Shown one piece after another: positions 1 through 7,545 of a stretch of DNA of 18,891 nt. Below the pieces are notes generated by a model. It saw nothing but the letters and a program-made list of their open reading frames with translations. It had not been told where the DNA came from and did not search any database. This stretch comes from Salinisphaera sp. UBA6602 (GTDB lineage Bacteria > Pseudomonadota > Gammaproteobacteria > Nevskiales > Salinisphaeraceae): assembly GCA_002433465.1 (NCBI GenBank), contig DJIE01000247.1:1-18891 (forward strand), given 5' to 3'. The position numbers and the translations under genes were made by a program. Every line of letters begins with the position of its first letter. Within the stretch, counting starts at the first letter, position 1.

Positions 1-34
1 GGCCAAGAAACAGGAACTCCTGGCCCGGCTGTAG
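1..34 (+). CDS. 3' end of an upstream gene (partial)
   Basis: Reading from base 2, ten sense codons give AKKQELLARL followed by a TAG stop at 32-34. The lysine, glutamate and leucine-rich tail looks like the amphipathic C-terminus of a real protein, and the next gene begins soon after on the same strand. Too little is present to name it. It could also be chance open sequence. Confidence 0.4.
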   Translation, partial: AKKQELLARL

Positions 35-108
35 ATCGTATCGACAGCGGCATGACAGCCTGCATACGGCCCGCGCACGCCATACCTGCGGCCAGGATGA
101 ACGAGACT

Positions 109-1026
109 ATGAACAGAAACCATGTCCTCTCGCTCGCTTTAAAAGGCGAACGCCGCACGTTCGAAACCGATAGCGGCACAATCAGTTATTACTTCGCCAA
201 CGAGGGCGAGTCGGGCCAGCCGCCGCTGGTGCTGATTCACAGCATTAACGCGGCCGCCTCGGCCTATGAGGTCAAGCCGATCTATGATCGCTATCGGCGC
301 CAGCGGCCGGTGGCTGCTATCGATCTGCCCGGCTACGGGTTCAGCAGCCGGCGGGCGATGCGCTATACGCCACGCCGCATGACCGATGCGATCCATGCCT
401 GGGTGGCGCGTATCGCCGCCGATACCGGTGCCGCGCAGGTGGATGCCATGGCCTGTTCGGTGGCCTGCCAGTATCTGGCCCGGGCCGCGCAAGAGCGCCC
501 CGAGTGCTATCGCAGCATCGGCCTGGTGAGTCCGGCCGGCGTTGACGGCGATCCGCAGCCCGGCGCCAACGCCGACGCCACGCGCGGCAAGACCTGGTTG
601 TATGGGGCGCTGACCGCATCCTCCGCGGTGTCGAAGACGCTGTTCGCCGGCCTGGCGAGCCGGCCGAGCATTCGCTACTTTCTGGAAAAGACCTTCGGCG
701 GCAAGGACGTGGAGCCGGGGCTGGTGGACTATGCCTACCGCAGCGCCCATCAGCCCGGCGCCCGCCATGCGCCGTGGTCGTTCCTGTCCGGTTATCTGTT
801 CAGCGCCGACGCGGCCGGGCTCTACCGGCGTCTGAGCCAGCCGGTATGGCTGGCCTACGGTACGCGCAGTGATTTCTCCGATGCAGCCGCGCGCGATATC
901 GTGCAGCAGCATACGGCCTCCACGGTCGTGTCCTTCGATGCCGGGGCGCTGCCGCACTTCCAGCAGCTCGAAGCCTTCGTTGCCGGCTACGATCGGTTTC
1001 TGGCATCGCTCGAGGCCTCCGCCTGA
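109..1026 (+). CDS. alpha/beta-fold hydrolase with a non-canonical nucleophile elbow
   Basis: A 305-residue alpha/beta hydrolase, probably cytoplasmic since no signal peptide or membrane helix is visible. The strand and oxyanion-hole segment is LVLIHSINAAASAYE (about residues 40-54), followed by AIDLPGYGFSS (70-80). The nucleophile turn reads ACSVA with Ser117, not the usual GxSxG. A likely acid is Asp255 or Asp258 in YGTRSDFSD, and the base is His283 in ALPHF. Substrate is unknown; esterase, lipase or haloperoxidase-like chemistry is possible. I chose ATG 109, preceded by AGGA at 94-97. ATG 97, in frame, would add four residues and is also possible. The DUF3820 gene starts 34 bases downstream on the same strand, so the two may be co-transcribed. 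Confidence 0.82.
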   Translation: MNRNHVLSLALKGERRTFETDSGTISYYFANEGESGQPPLVLIHSINAAASAYEVKPIYDRYRRQRPVAAIDLPGYGFSSRRAMRYTPRRMTDAIHAWVARIAADTGAAQVDAMACSVACQYLARAAQERPECYRSIGLVSPAGVDGDPQPGANADATRGKTWLYGALTASSAVSKTLFAGLASRPSIRYFLEKTFGGKDVEPGLVDYAYRSAHQPGARHAPWSFLSGYLFSADAAGLYRRLSQPVWLAYGTRSDFSDAAARDIVQQHTASTVVSFDAGALPHFQQLEAFVAGYDRFLASLEASA

Positions 1027-1060
1027 GGCCCGTTCGGCGCGGCGGGGCGACCGAATACCC

Positions 1061-1279
1061 ATGGATAGCGCAGACCTGCAAAAGCTGGTGACGCGGACCA
1101 TGCCCTTCGGCAAATACGAAGGTCGCGTGATTGCCGATCTACCGGGGCATTACCTGAACTGGTTCGCCCGTAGCGGTTTTCCGCCGGGCGAAACAGGTCG
1201 CCTGCTCGCCCTCATGCACGAGATCGACCACAACGGCTTGAAGCCGTTGCTGGCGCCGCTGCGCCGCCCTCAGCGATAG
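1061..1279 (+). CDS. DUF3820 family small protein
   Basis: A 72-residue protein with the hallmark DUF3820 start, MPFGKYEGRVIADLP (about residues 13-27), then HYLNWFARSGFPPGETGRLL. The family is a small domain found across proteobacteria and has been listed as a putative quorum-sensing-regulated virulence factor. Its biochemical function is not established to my knowledge. The full family length is present. It follows the alpha/beta hydrolase with a short spacer, and its last 10 bases overlap the end of the convergent lipoprotein gene. A 19-base inverted repeat lies inside its coding end. An earlier in-frame start would extend it into the preceding gene and adds only low-complexity Arg/Ser/Pro sequence, so ATG 1061 is preferred. 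Confidence 0.85.
   Translation: MDSADLQKLVTRTMPFGKYEGRVIADLPGHYLNWFARSGFPPGETGRLLALMHEIDHNGLKPLLAPLRRPQR
1231..1249. repeat. perfect inverted repeat, possible terminator for the minus-strand lipoprotein gene
   Basis: CAACGGCTT and AAGCCGTTG flank a single central G, so RNA could fold an 8-bp stem with a TGA loop. It lies inside the DUF3820 coding end and about 20 bases past the stop of the convergent lipoprotein gene. No T-run follows on either strand. A second short repeat (GGCGC cgct GCGCC, 1252-1265) is adjacent. The terminator role is inferred. Confidence 0.45.
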
Positions 1280-1914
1280 AAACGTGCCTTGAGCAGCGTA
1301 TCGATGTCTTCGTAGAACCCGGCAAAGCGATCGGCCGCGTTGGCCATGATCTTGGACAAACCCGGATCGGGCTCGCGTTCGGCCAGGGTGGCGGCCATGT
1401 AGTGCTGCTGGTCGACCGCGCCGAGCAGTCGGATGAGCAGCCCGCGCTCGAAGGCCGTGCCGGAATCGCCCACCACCGGCGCAAAGCGTTCGAGCGTGGC
1501 TTTTTTCTGCGCGTCGCGGGCTGCCTTGATGATCGGCGGGTCGATCTTGCGCTCGATATCCAGGGCCGGGTAGTCGGCGGTGAGGCTCTCCAGGCGGGCG
1601 GCGAGTTCGCCGCAGTAGTCGGTCACCTCGGTGACGACCTTTTCCACGTCGTCGGATTCGAGCTTCACGTAGAAGATCTTGTCGACCTGTGACAGCCCGT
1701 CCACGTTGGAATACAGATCGCTGTAGCCGGCGTTGAGCTGGTCACGCAGGGACTTGCCCTGGGTGTTCGACTGGTCGTGCGTCGCGGTGTCCGGGGCCTT
1801 GCCCGTGTCGCGATCCAACGCTGCACAGCCGTTGAGCGTGGTCATCACCAATAGCCCGATAAGCAGGCGTGTGGTGACGAATAGCATGCGAGCGGGGGCG
1901 ATGGGATGGGTCAT
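1270..1914 (-). CDS. predicted outer-membrane lipoprotein of unknown family
   Basis: A 214-residue protein with a lipoprotein signal: positively charged N-terminus, hydrophobic LLIGLLVM stretch, and lipobox LNGC with Cys30 as the lipidated residue. The next residue is Ala rather than Asp, which by the Lol rule predicts the outer membrane. The mature part is mostly helical and charged, with segments such as LYSNVDGLSQVDKIFYVKLES and a C-terminal AADRFAGFYEDIDTLL. I do not recognise the family. ATG 1914 is chosen because AGGTAG lies about 11 bases upstream; ATG 1887 (MLFVTTRLL) would still leave a valid lipobox. It is convergent with DUF3820 and overlaps it by 10 bases, and it lies downstream of the DUF945 gene on the same strand. 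Confidence 0.75.
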   Translation of the reverse strand: MTHPIAPARMLFVTTRLLIGLLVMTTLNGCAALDRDTGKAPDTATHDQSNTQGKSLRDQLNAGYSDLYSNVDGLSQVDKIFYVKLESDDVEKVVTEVTDYCGELAARLESLTADYPALDIERKIDPPIIKAARDAQKKATLERFAPVVGDSGTAFERGLLIRLLGAVDQQHYMAATLAEREPDPGLSKIMANAADRFAGFYEDIDTLLKARFYR

Positions 1915-2033
1915 GGCGTCGACTACCTGGGCGCGGCCGCGCCAATGGATTCACGCCATCCTAGCCTGTTCGTGCCGCCTGCGTGTTGTATCAAAAAGAC
2001 GACTTTGCGTGATCACCGTCAGGACGCTGCGAC

Positions 2034-2066
2034 TGTGCCGTACCCGCGTGATGCGAGTACGGCACA
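2034..2066. terminator. hairpin between the DUF945 gene and the lipoprotein gene
   Basis: An inverted repeat: TGTGCCGTAC (2034-2043) pairs with GTACGGCACA (2057-2066), and an inner CGC/GCG pair (2045-2047 with 2053-2055) leaves a five-base loop. It lies 15 bases beyond the DUF945 stop codon. No uridine run follows directly on the minus strand, so it may be a weak intrinsic terminator or an mRNA 3'-end stabiliser. Confidence 0.55.
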
Positions 2067-2080
2067 ACCGCTATGCCAGA

Positions 2081-3469
2081 TCAGCGCGCCAGGCTGTGCA
2101 GCAGCGACTGCAGCTGCCGTGGCGGAATCTCGTGGCCGTTGAGCACGACAGCATCCTTGCCGGAATGCAGCTTGAGCCCGACCGCGCCGTCTTCGCGCAT
2201 GAGAAAGCCCTGCTGAACCAGCATCTTGATCTGCGAGTTAAGATCGCGGGCCATGGCCGGCCGCTCGCTGGCGAGGTTGTCGGCGACCCAGTCGATGAGC
2301 TGCTGGTCGACGAATACGTTGGCGTCGAGGGTCAGCCGCTGGGCCATGGCCAGCATGGGCATGTCGCGGGTGGCCTCGGCCACGCGCGACGGTATTTCGC
2401 CGCTGTCGATCAGCCCGGCCGCGATCTTGCCGCGAGCCTGACCGTGGCCGGTTTCCAGCGGCGGCACCGTTACCGTCAGTTTCGGCGTGCCGGCCAGAAT
2501 CTTCGGTGCCAGCTCCATGAGCACGCGCCCGGCGAGTGCCTGTGCCTGCTCAGGCGATTGCCGGGTCGTGTCGATATCGCGCAGTGCCAGCACCGCCTTT
2601 TCCATCGGGTCGGCGTTGAGGCCGGTCAGGTCAAGCTTTATGGCGGCCTTGTCGAGGTCGATATCGATCGGCTCGCCTTGATCGGGCTGCGCATTAATCT
2701 GCAGATCGGTGATGTCATAGCCGGCATGCAGCTCGACGGTGTCGTTGTCGCCGTTGGCGGTGTCGGCGTGCAGCCGCATGCCATAGGCGATATCGAATAC
2801 GCCGTCCTTGTCGGAGATTTGATAGCGGCCGAGGCTGGCTTCGAAGCGGCTGTCCCAGTCCAGCTCGCCATCGCCAAGATCGTCCATGGCGCTGCCATCG
2901 CCGCTGAGCCGGATATCATCGACCACGATACGACCCTCGGGCCCGTCGAGCTTCAGGCCGCCGCCCTGCAGCTGCAGCTCGATCTGGTTACCGTCACGGC
3001 TGTAGTAGCCGTCGAGCCCCTGCCAGGCGACCTGGGCGCCGGGATGGTCGGGCACTTCCTTGTCGAAGGCCGGCGATTCGATATCGATACGATAGCCGCC
3101 GCCGAAACCGAGCCGGGTGTCGGCTACCAGCGGCGATTGATCGAAAAAGCCTGCAACCTCGGGCGTGAAATCCTGGGGCAGCTCGCTATGGATTTTCGCC
3201 CAGCCGAACACGAACAACGGGCCGTGGGTGATCTCGTGATCGATATCGAAGGTCTGGTCTTCGATCTGCACGCGCGTTACCGCATGCGAGTGCAGCCAGC
3301 CGCGCTGGTACTCGGTGAGCTCGATGGGATAGCCGTACTCGGCACTTGCCTTGGCTATGCCGTCACGAAAGCGCGTTTCCACCTTGGCGCCGATGAAGTA
3401 TGGGGCAACGCCCGCGATCAATATCAGCAGTATCACGACTACGGCGATACCCATTCCCTTCTTGCTCAT
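2081..3469 (-). CDS. YdgA/DUF945 family membrane-anchored periplasmic protein
   Basis: A 462-residue protein. One N-terminal hydrophobic segment (MGIAVVVILLILIAGVAPYF, about residues 6-25) acts as signal anchor, and the rest is predicted to lie in the periplasm. Family signature: a G-YPIELTEYQRGWLHSHA stretch (about 46-63), matching the conserved Y-x-RGWL-x-S-x-A region of DUF945, then long beta-rich repeats with many Asp/Gly. E. coli YdgA is slightly longer (about 500 residues). Function is poorly defined in the family. ATG 3469 is chosen because AAGAG lies about eight bases upstream and the hydrophobic anchor starts at once; the open frame extends 37 codons further upstream without resembling the family. 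The C-terminus contains a helix-rich segment ending in LQSLLHSLAR. The high Asp content suits a halotolerant host (inference). Confidence 0.83.
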   Translation of the reverse strand: MSKKGMGIAVVVILLILIAGVAPYFIGAKVETRFRDGIAKASAEYGYPIELTEYQRGWLHSHAVTRVQIEDQTFDIDHEITHGPLFVFGWAKIHSELPQDFTPEVAGFFDQSPLVADTRLGFGGGYRIDIESPAFDKEVPDHPGAQVAWQGLDGYYSRDGNQIELQLQGGGLKLDGPEGRIVVDDIRLSGDGSAMDDLGDGELDWDSRFEASLGRYQISDKDGVFDIAYGMRLHADTANGDNDTVELHAGYDITDLQINAQPDQGEPIDIDLDKAAIKLDLTGLNADPMEKAVLALRDIDTTRQSPEQAQALAGRVLMELAPKILAGTPKLTVTVPPLETGHGQARGKIAAGLIDSGEIPSRVAEATRDMPMLAMAQRLTLDANVFVDQQLIDWVADNLASERPAMARDLNSQIKMLVQQGFLMREDGAVGLKLHSGKDAVVLNGHEIPPRQLQSLLHSLAR

Positions 3470-3821
3470 CGACGACTCTTGGTTGGCTGAAACAGGCGCG
3501 AAGTCTAGGGATTGACATGCGCGAACGCAGCAATTTCCTGCACGCCCGCACCGCGACGCCGCCGGGCGGCGTGCAAGCATCTGTTTCGGCGGGGTAATCG
3601 ATGTATCCGGAAGCTAGCGTCTAATGTGCTGATCGAAAAAGATATTTTGTCTGCGCGAATGTGAGGGTTCAGTTCGGCCTCGAGTAACGTTCGGACGGCC
3701 CTGTATAGAACGGTCGTTGCCGGCATCCGTGTCGGGTCATTTCGCTTGGCCCGGGATTCGCCGGGCGACGGCGGCCATGCGTAGACTCGGGTTGCACCTT
3801 CAATCCTATGCCGGGTCTGCC
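3470..3821. other. divergent intergenic region between the DUF945 and Rossmann-protein genes
   Basis: About 350 bases without a convincing gene. It holds a GC-rich palindrome (3556-3572), an AT-rich patch at 3635-3650 that could belong to either divergent promoter, and a 6-bp hairpin in the plus-strand leader (GCCCGG 3749-3754 with CCGGGC 3761-3766). TTGACA occurs at 3512-3517 but has no matching -10 box at normal spacing. Open frames crossing this region have no recognisable protein features. Confidence 0.5.
3556..3572. repeat. GC-rich palindrome upstream of the DUF945 gene
   Basis: ACGCCGCC and GGCGGCGT flank one G. Outside it, GCACGCC (3540-3546) can instead pair with GGCGTGC (3568-3574), so two alternative hairpins share the right arm. 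It lies about 90 bases upstream of the DUF945 start. A regulatory role is unproven. Confidence 0.4.
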
Positions 3822-4517
3822 ATGACGATGTGGTATCGCTTTCAAGCCGGGTTGCTTCGATGCAGTCGGGGCGTGCGGCGCCTTGTCGCGATCTGGCTCG
3901 CGGTGCTCTGTGTCGCGGCATCGGCCCACGGCGCCCAGGCGCCGGCGCAGCCGCCGATATCGAGCACCATCGCCATGATCGGCGCCGGCGACATGGGCCA
4001 GGCGCTGGGCAATCTGTGGGCGGCGGCCGGCTATCGCGTGATTTTTGCCACGCGCCATCCGGACAATCTGGGCGATGTGGTCGCACGCGCTGGGCACGGT
4101 GCCCGGGCCGCCAGCGTGGCCGAGGCCATCGACAAGGCCGGCATCATCGTGCTGGCAGTGCCCTATGCCGCCGAACCCGACATCGCCCGTGTCCATGCCA
4201 GCGCCATGAAGAACAAGGTGCTTGTGGATGTCGACAACGCGTTTGAGCGGCGGGACGGCGAAATCGCCAAACAGGCGCAAGCGCTGGGAGAGGCCGTCTA
4301 CTCGGCCCGGCTGTTCGAAGGCACGCGCTTCATCCGCGCCTTCAACCTGAAAAGCGCGCACAGCTTCCCGACGCCGGATGCCGTCGAATCGGCCGATTTC
4401 GAGGTGCCCTACACGGTCAACGATGACAGCGTACGGCCCATCGCCGAAGCGCTTATCCACGATACCGGCGGTACGCCGGTCTACGAAGGCGGCCTCGAGA
4501 ACGCCCGCGAATACTAG
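3822..4517 (+). CDS. exported NADPH-dependent F420-reductase-like (COG2085) Rossmann protein
   Basis: A 231-residue protein. Residues 1-35 look like a Sec signal peptide: arginine-rich start, hydrophobic LVAIWLAVLCVAAS, and a small-residue cleavage region AHGAQAP. The mature part opens with TIAMIGAGDMGQALGNLW, a GxGxxG dinucleotide-binding loop, then FATRHPDN, where the arginine would suit the 2'-phosphate of NADP. IIVLAVPYAAEPDIA and FIRAFNLKSAHS follow, as in F420-dependent NADP reductase-like proteins. It ends at GGLENAREY; as I recall, relatives continue some 20 residues past this point, so the C-terminus looks short. Partner oxidoreductant unknown. ATG 3822 is preferred because it gives a compact signal peptide; ATG 3828 and ATG 3777 are alternatives, and none has a strong ribosome binding site. 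Confidence 0.72.
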   Translation: MTMWYRFQAGLLRCSRGVRRLVAIWLAVLCVAASAHGAQAPAQPPISSTIAMIGAGDMGQALGNLWAAAGYRVIFATRHPDNLGDVVARAGHGARAASVAEAIDKAGIIVLAVPYAAEPDIARVHASAMKNKVLVDVDNAFERRDGEIAKQAQALGEAVYSARLFEGTRFIRAFNLKSAHSFPTPDAVESADFEVPYTVNDDSVRPIAEALIHDTGGTPVYEGGLENAREY

Positions 4518-4528
4518 CCCGAAGGGGC
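4517..4528 (+). terminator. short hairpin at the stop codon of the Rossmann-protein gene
   Basis: GCCC GAAG GGGC forms a 4-bp stem with a GAAG loop beginning at the last base of the TAG stop. It has no T-run, so it is only a weak terminator candidate. Confidence 0.25.
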
Positions 4529-4706
4529 ATGCGGCCTCGCGACGACATCGGCGGCGCCCGCTCCACCGTGCAAGGTCGTGTACCGCACCGGCTTTCGTGG
4601 TCCAACGGGCATGGGGCCAGCACCAGGGAAATGCACGTTTACAGAAGTTTTGAAGAACGGCCGATAACGACCGATATGTATCCGAACCCCGGTTCTCGGC
4701 ACGACC

Positions 4707-7142
4707 ATGGCAGCAACTGCAACCGATATGGCGGACTCGACGGCAAGCGTTGAAGAGCAGCGTCTGCGCGTGCTCATGGAATACGCGCTGATGGATTCCG
4801 GCGCGGAGGCCGAGTTCGATGCCATCACGCGTCTGGCCGCACAGATATGCAACGTACCGCATGCCCTCATTACGTTCATCGAAACCGATCGGCAATGGTT
4901 CAAGAGCCGGTTCGGTGTCGAGGCAACGGAGGTGCCGCGCGATATTTCTTTCTGTGCGGCAGTGCTGGAAGAAGACGGGCTCATCGAAATTCCCGACGTC
5001 CGCCGCGACCCGCGATTTGCTGACAACCCCATGGTTGTCGATGCGCCCTATGTTCGCTTTTATAGCAGCATCATTCTCAAGGTGGCCGGCGGCCATCGGC
5101 TGGGCTCGCTGTGCGTGTTCGATCCCACACCGGGTCCGCTCAATGACAGTCAGCGCGCCGGGCTGCAGGATCTGGCCGATCTTACCGTTACGCTCATCGA
5201 GCAACGCCTGGCCAAGCGCAAGGCGGAAACCCGTGAGGCCATGCTCGGCAGCCTACTCGAGGCGCTGCCCGGCGGCGTGGTGGCCTGTGATGCCCGGGGC
5301 GAGCTGACCCTGTTCAACTCCATTGCACGCAATTGGCATCAAAGCGATCCCATGCGTATCCCCCAGTCGCAATGGGCCGAGTACTTCCACCTGTATGAAG
5401 CCGATGGCGAAACGCTGCTCGTGCCCGAACGCGTACCACTGGTGCGGGCCATGCAGGGCGAGTCGGTACGCGATGCCGAAATATGCATTAAAGCCGCGAA
5501 CGTAGCCCCGCGCGAGATTCTATGTAGTGGGCGCCCGTTTTTCGACTCCCAGGGCAATCTGCTCGGTGCGGTTGCAGCGATGTTCGATGTAACCGCGCGC
5601 AAAGCGCGCTCTCGCGAGATTGCACAGGTCCGCCAGTACTTGCAGGCGGTAGTCGATGCCGCGACCGAAGTCGCAATCATGGCTGCGGACACCGAGGGTC
5701 TGATCACCCTATTCAATCCCGGGGCGGAGCGGCTGTTGGGCTACATTGGCTCCGATGTAGTGTCCCGGCTCAGGCTGACCGACCTGTACGCGCCAAGAGA
5801 GCTGGCTGCCTTTACCGCCGAGGTCGAGAAGGAGGTCGGGCACGCGCTCACGCCGATCGAGGCGTTGACCGCGCGCCCGCTGCGTGGCCAGATCGAAAGC
5901 CGCGACTGGCACTTCGTGTGCGCGGACCGAAGCCATCGCATGTTGCGTCTGGTTCTGACCGCCATACGTGATCATGCCGATGAGGTGATTGGTTTCCTCG
6001 GTATCGCGATCGACCGCAGCCAGCTGCTGGCCATGGAGCAGGCGCTGCAGACCAGCGAGGCGCGTTTCAGGACCGCTTTCGACAGCGCCCCCCAGGGTAT
6101 GGTGCTGGTGTCGCTCAACGGGCAGTTCCTCGAGGTCAATCAGTCGCTGTGCGACATGCTCGATTATTCGCGCGAGCAGATGCTGCGCATGGACTTTCAG
6201 GCGATTACGCATCCAGACGATCTGCACAACGATCTCACCCACGTTCATCGCCTCATGAACGGTGAGATTTCGTCGTTTCAACTCGCCAAACGCTATTTCA
6301 CACGTACCGGCGAAATTATCTGGATCCAACTGTCGGTTGCGATGACGCGCGACAGCCGTGGCAAGCCGCTCAACTATGTGGCCCAGATTCGTGATATCAC
6401 CGCCGAACGCCAGCTCGACCGCATGAAAAGCGAGTTCGTGGCCGTGGTCAGCCACGAACTGCGTACGCCGATCACCTCTATCAAGGGTGCGCTGGGGCTG
6501 CTCAACTCAGGCGCGCTCGGTACGGTGCCGGCTGGGTTCGAGGAAATGCTCTGCGTCGCAGAGCGCAACGCAGAGCGCCTGAGCGTATTGGTCAACGACC
6601 TGCTCGACTGGGAAAAGCTCGCTGCGGACAAGATGGCGTTCGACTATCAGATATACGATCTGCGCGACCTGCTCGAGGAATCGCTGCTCACCAACAAGGG
6701 CTATGCCGACAGTTTCGATGTGTCGCTAAACCTTGCCGGCGACGAATCGCTGCATGTTTATGTCGATGCGCTGCGTTTCGCGCAGGTGCTGTCCAATCTC
6801 TTATCCAACGCGATCAAGTTCTCACCCGCCGGCGACCAGGTGACGCTCGCCTACGAACGAAAAGGTGATCAAGCATTGATAAGCGTCGCCGATAATGGCC
6901 CGGGCATACCTGCAAAGTTTCGTCACAACCTGTTCCAGTTATTTGCCCAGGCCGATAGCAGCAATACGCGCCGTCAGGGCGGGACGGGCCTGGGGCTTGC
7001 GATCAGCAAACAACTGGTCGAATACATGCGGGGGCAAATCGATTTCGAAAGCACCGAGGGCGTCGGCACCGAGTTTAGGGTTGCCTTGCCGCTAGTAGAA
7101 CAGGGTATAAAGCCGGAAGAGGATCAAGGCAGTGGCAGGTGA
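4707..7142 (+). CDS. soluble hybrid-free sensor histidine kinase, GAF-PAS-PAS-PAS-HisKA-HATPase
   Basis: An 811-residue kinase with no membrane helix, so it senses something in the cytoplasm. Order: GAF (about 25-168, with DRQWFKSRFGVE, a SFC motif and RLGSLCVFD); three PAS-type regions (about 180-297, 305-440 and 447-568, the last ending in YVAQIRDITAERQLD); HisKA with VVSHELRTPITSIKG, phospho-acceptor His583; and HATPase with N box LSNLLSNAIKFSP (695-707), G1 DNGPGIP, F box LFQLFAQAD and G2 GGTGLGLAIS. All catalytic boxes are intact. There is no attached receiver, so phosphate must pass to separate proteins, most simply the two encoded next. ATG 4707 is used; in-frame ATG 4728 is also possible, and no clear ribosome binding site decides. 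The stop is read through by the start region of the next gene, indicating an operon. Confidence 0.9.
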   Translation: MAATATDMADSTASVEEQRLRVLMEYALMDSGAEAEFDAITRLAAQICNVPHALITFIETDRQWFKSRFGVEATEVPRDISFCAAVLEEDGLIEIPDVRRDPRFADNPMVVDAPYVRFYSSIILKVAGGHRLGSLCVFDPTPGPLNDSQRAGLQDLADLTVTLIEQRLAKRKAETREAMLGSLLEALPGGVVACDARGELTLFNSIARNWHQSDPMRIPQSQWAEYFHLYEADGETLLVPERVPLVRAMQGESVRDAEICIKAANVAPREILCSGRPFFDSQGNLLGAVAAMFDVTARKARSREIAQVRQYLQAVVDAATEVAIMAADTEGLITLFNPGAERLLGYIGSDVVSRLRLTDLYAPRELAAFTAEVEKEVGHALTPIEALTARPLRGQIESRDWHFVCADRSHRMLRLVLTAIRDHADEVIGFLGIAIDRSQLLAMEQALQTSEARFRTAFDSAPQGMVLVSLNGQFLEVNQSLCDMLDYSREQMLRMDFQAITHPDDLHNDLTHVHRLMNGEISSFQLAKRYFTRTGEIIWIQLSVAMTRDSRGKPLNYVAQIRDITAERQLDRMKSEFVAVVSHELRTPITSIKGALGLLNSGALGTVPAGFEEMLCVAERNAERLSVLVNDLLDWEKLAADKMAFDYQIYDLRDLLEESLLTNKGYADSFDVSLNLAGDESLHVYVDALRFAQVLSNLLSNAIKFSPAGDQVTLAYERKGDQALISVADNGPGIPAKFRHNLFQLFAQADSSNTRRQGGTGLGLAISKQLVEYMRGQIDFESTEGVGTEFRVALPLVEQGIKPEEDQGSGR

Positions 7143-7146
7143 CGTG

Positions 7147-7545
7147 ATGGCAACTTTGGATCGGGTGCTTCATGTCGAGGACGATGAGTCGATCGTCGCC
7201 ATCGCCCGTGTGGCGCTGGAAACCGTGGCCGGATTGACGGTGCTCAGTTGTACCAACGGCTACGAGGCGGTCGAAAAGGCCCCGGAATTCGAACCCGAGT
7301 TGTTGTTGATCGATGTGATGATGCCGGGAATGGATGGTCCGAGCACGCTGGCTGCCCTGGCCGAGGTCATCGATCTCGAGCGGATCCCGGTCGTGTTCAT
7401 GACCGCGAAGACCCAGCCGGCCGATCATGAAAGCTACTACAAGCTGGGCGCGGCGGCGGTGATCGTCAAACCGTTCGACCCGCTTGAACTAGGTCAACGG
7501 CTCATGGGCATATGGGACAAGTTCGATGCCGACCCGGCCGATTGA
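7147..7545 (+). CDS. single-domain (CheY-like) response regulator
   Basis: A 132-residue receiver domain with no output domain. The acidic pocket is EDD (residues 11-13), the phospho-acceptor is Asp56 in LLLIDVMMPGMDG, the switch Thr is 86 in VVFMTAKT, and the invariant Lys is 108 in VIVKPFDPLEL. All key residues are present, so it should accept phosphate. It lies between the kinase and the Hpt-containing cyclase, making it a natural shuttle from the kinase His to the cyclase Hpt His (inference). ATG 7147 lies four bases after the kinase stop and has AGGTGA just upstream. A GTG at 7132, in frame, would overlap the kinase end by 11 bases and add five residues. The 3' end overlaps the next gene by 20 bases. 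Confidence 0.9.
   Translation: MATLDRVLHVEDDESIVAIARVALETVAGLTVLSCTNGYEAVEKAPEFEPELLLIDVMMPGMDGPSTLAALAEVIDLERIPVVFMTAKTQPADHESYYKLGAAAVIVKPFDPLELGQRLMGIWDKFDADPAD

Noticed and set aside
1733..3490. Long open frame on the plus strand, antisense to the DUF945 gene
   Set aside because: It mirrors the minus-strand gene, has no family motif, is rich in Arg/Val/Gly low-complexity sequence, and the minus strand has a membrane anchor, a family signature and a ribosome site.
3512..3517. TTGACA resembling a -35 box
   Set aside because: No acceptable -10 element lies 16-18 bases downstream on the plus strand, and no gene starts at a fitting distance.
3669..5204. 511-codon open frame on the minus strand across the Rossmann-protein and kinase genes
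   Set aside because: It covers two well-supported plus-strand genes and an intergenic region; its translation is His/Arg/Gly-rich without recognisable domains, as expected for antisense of GC-rich genes.
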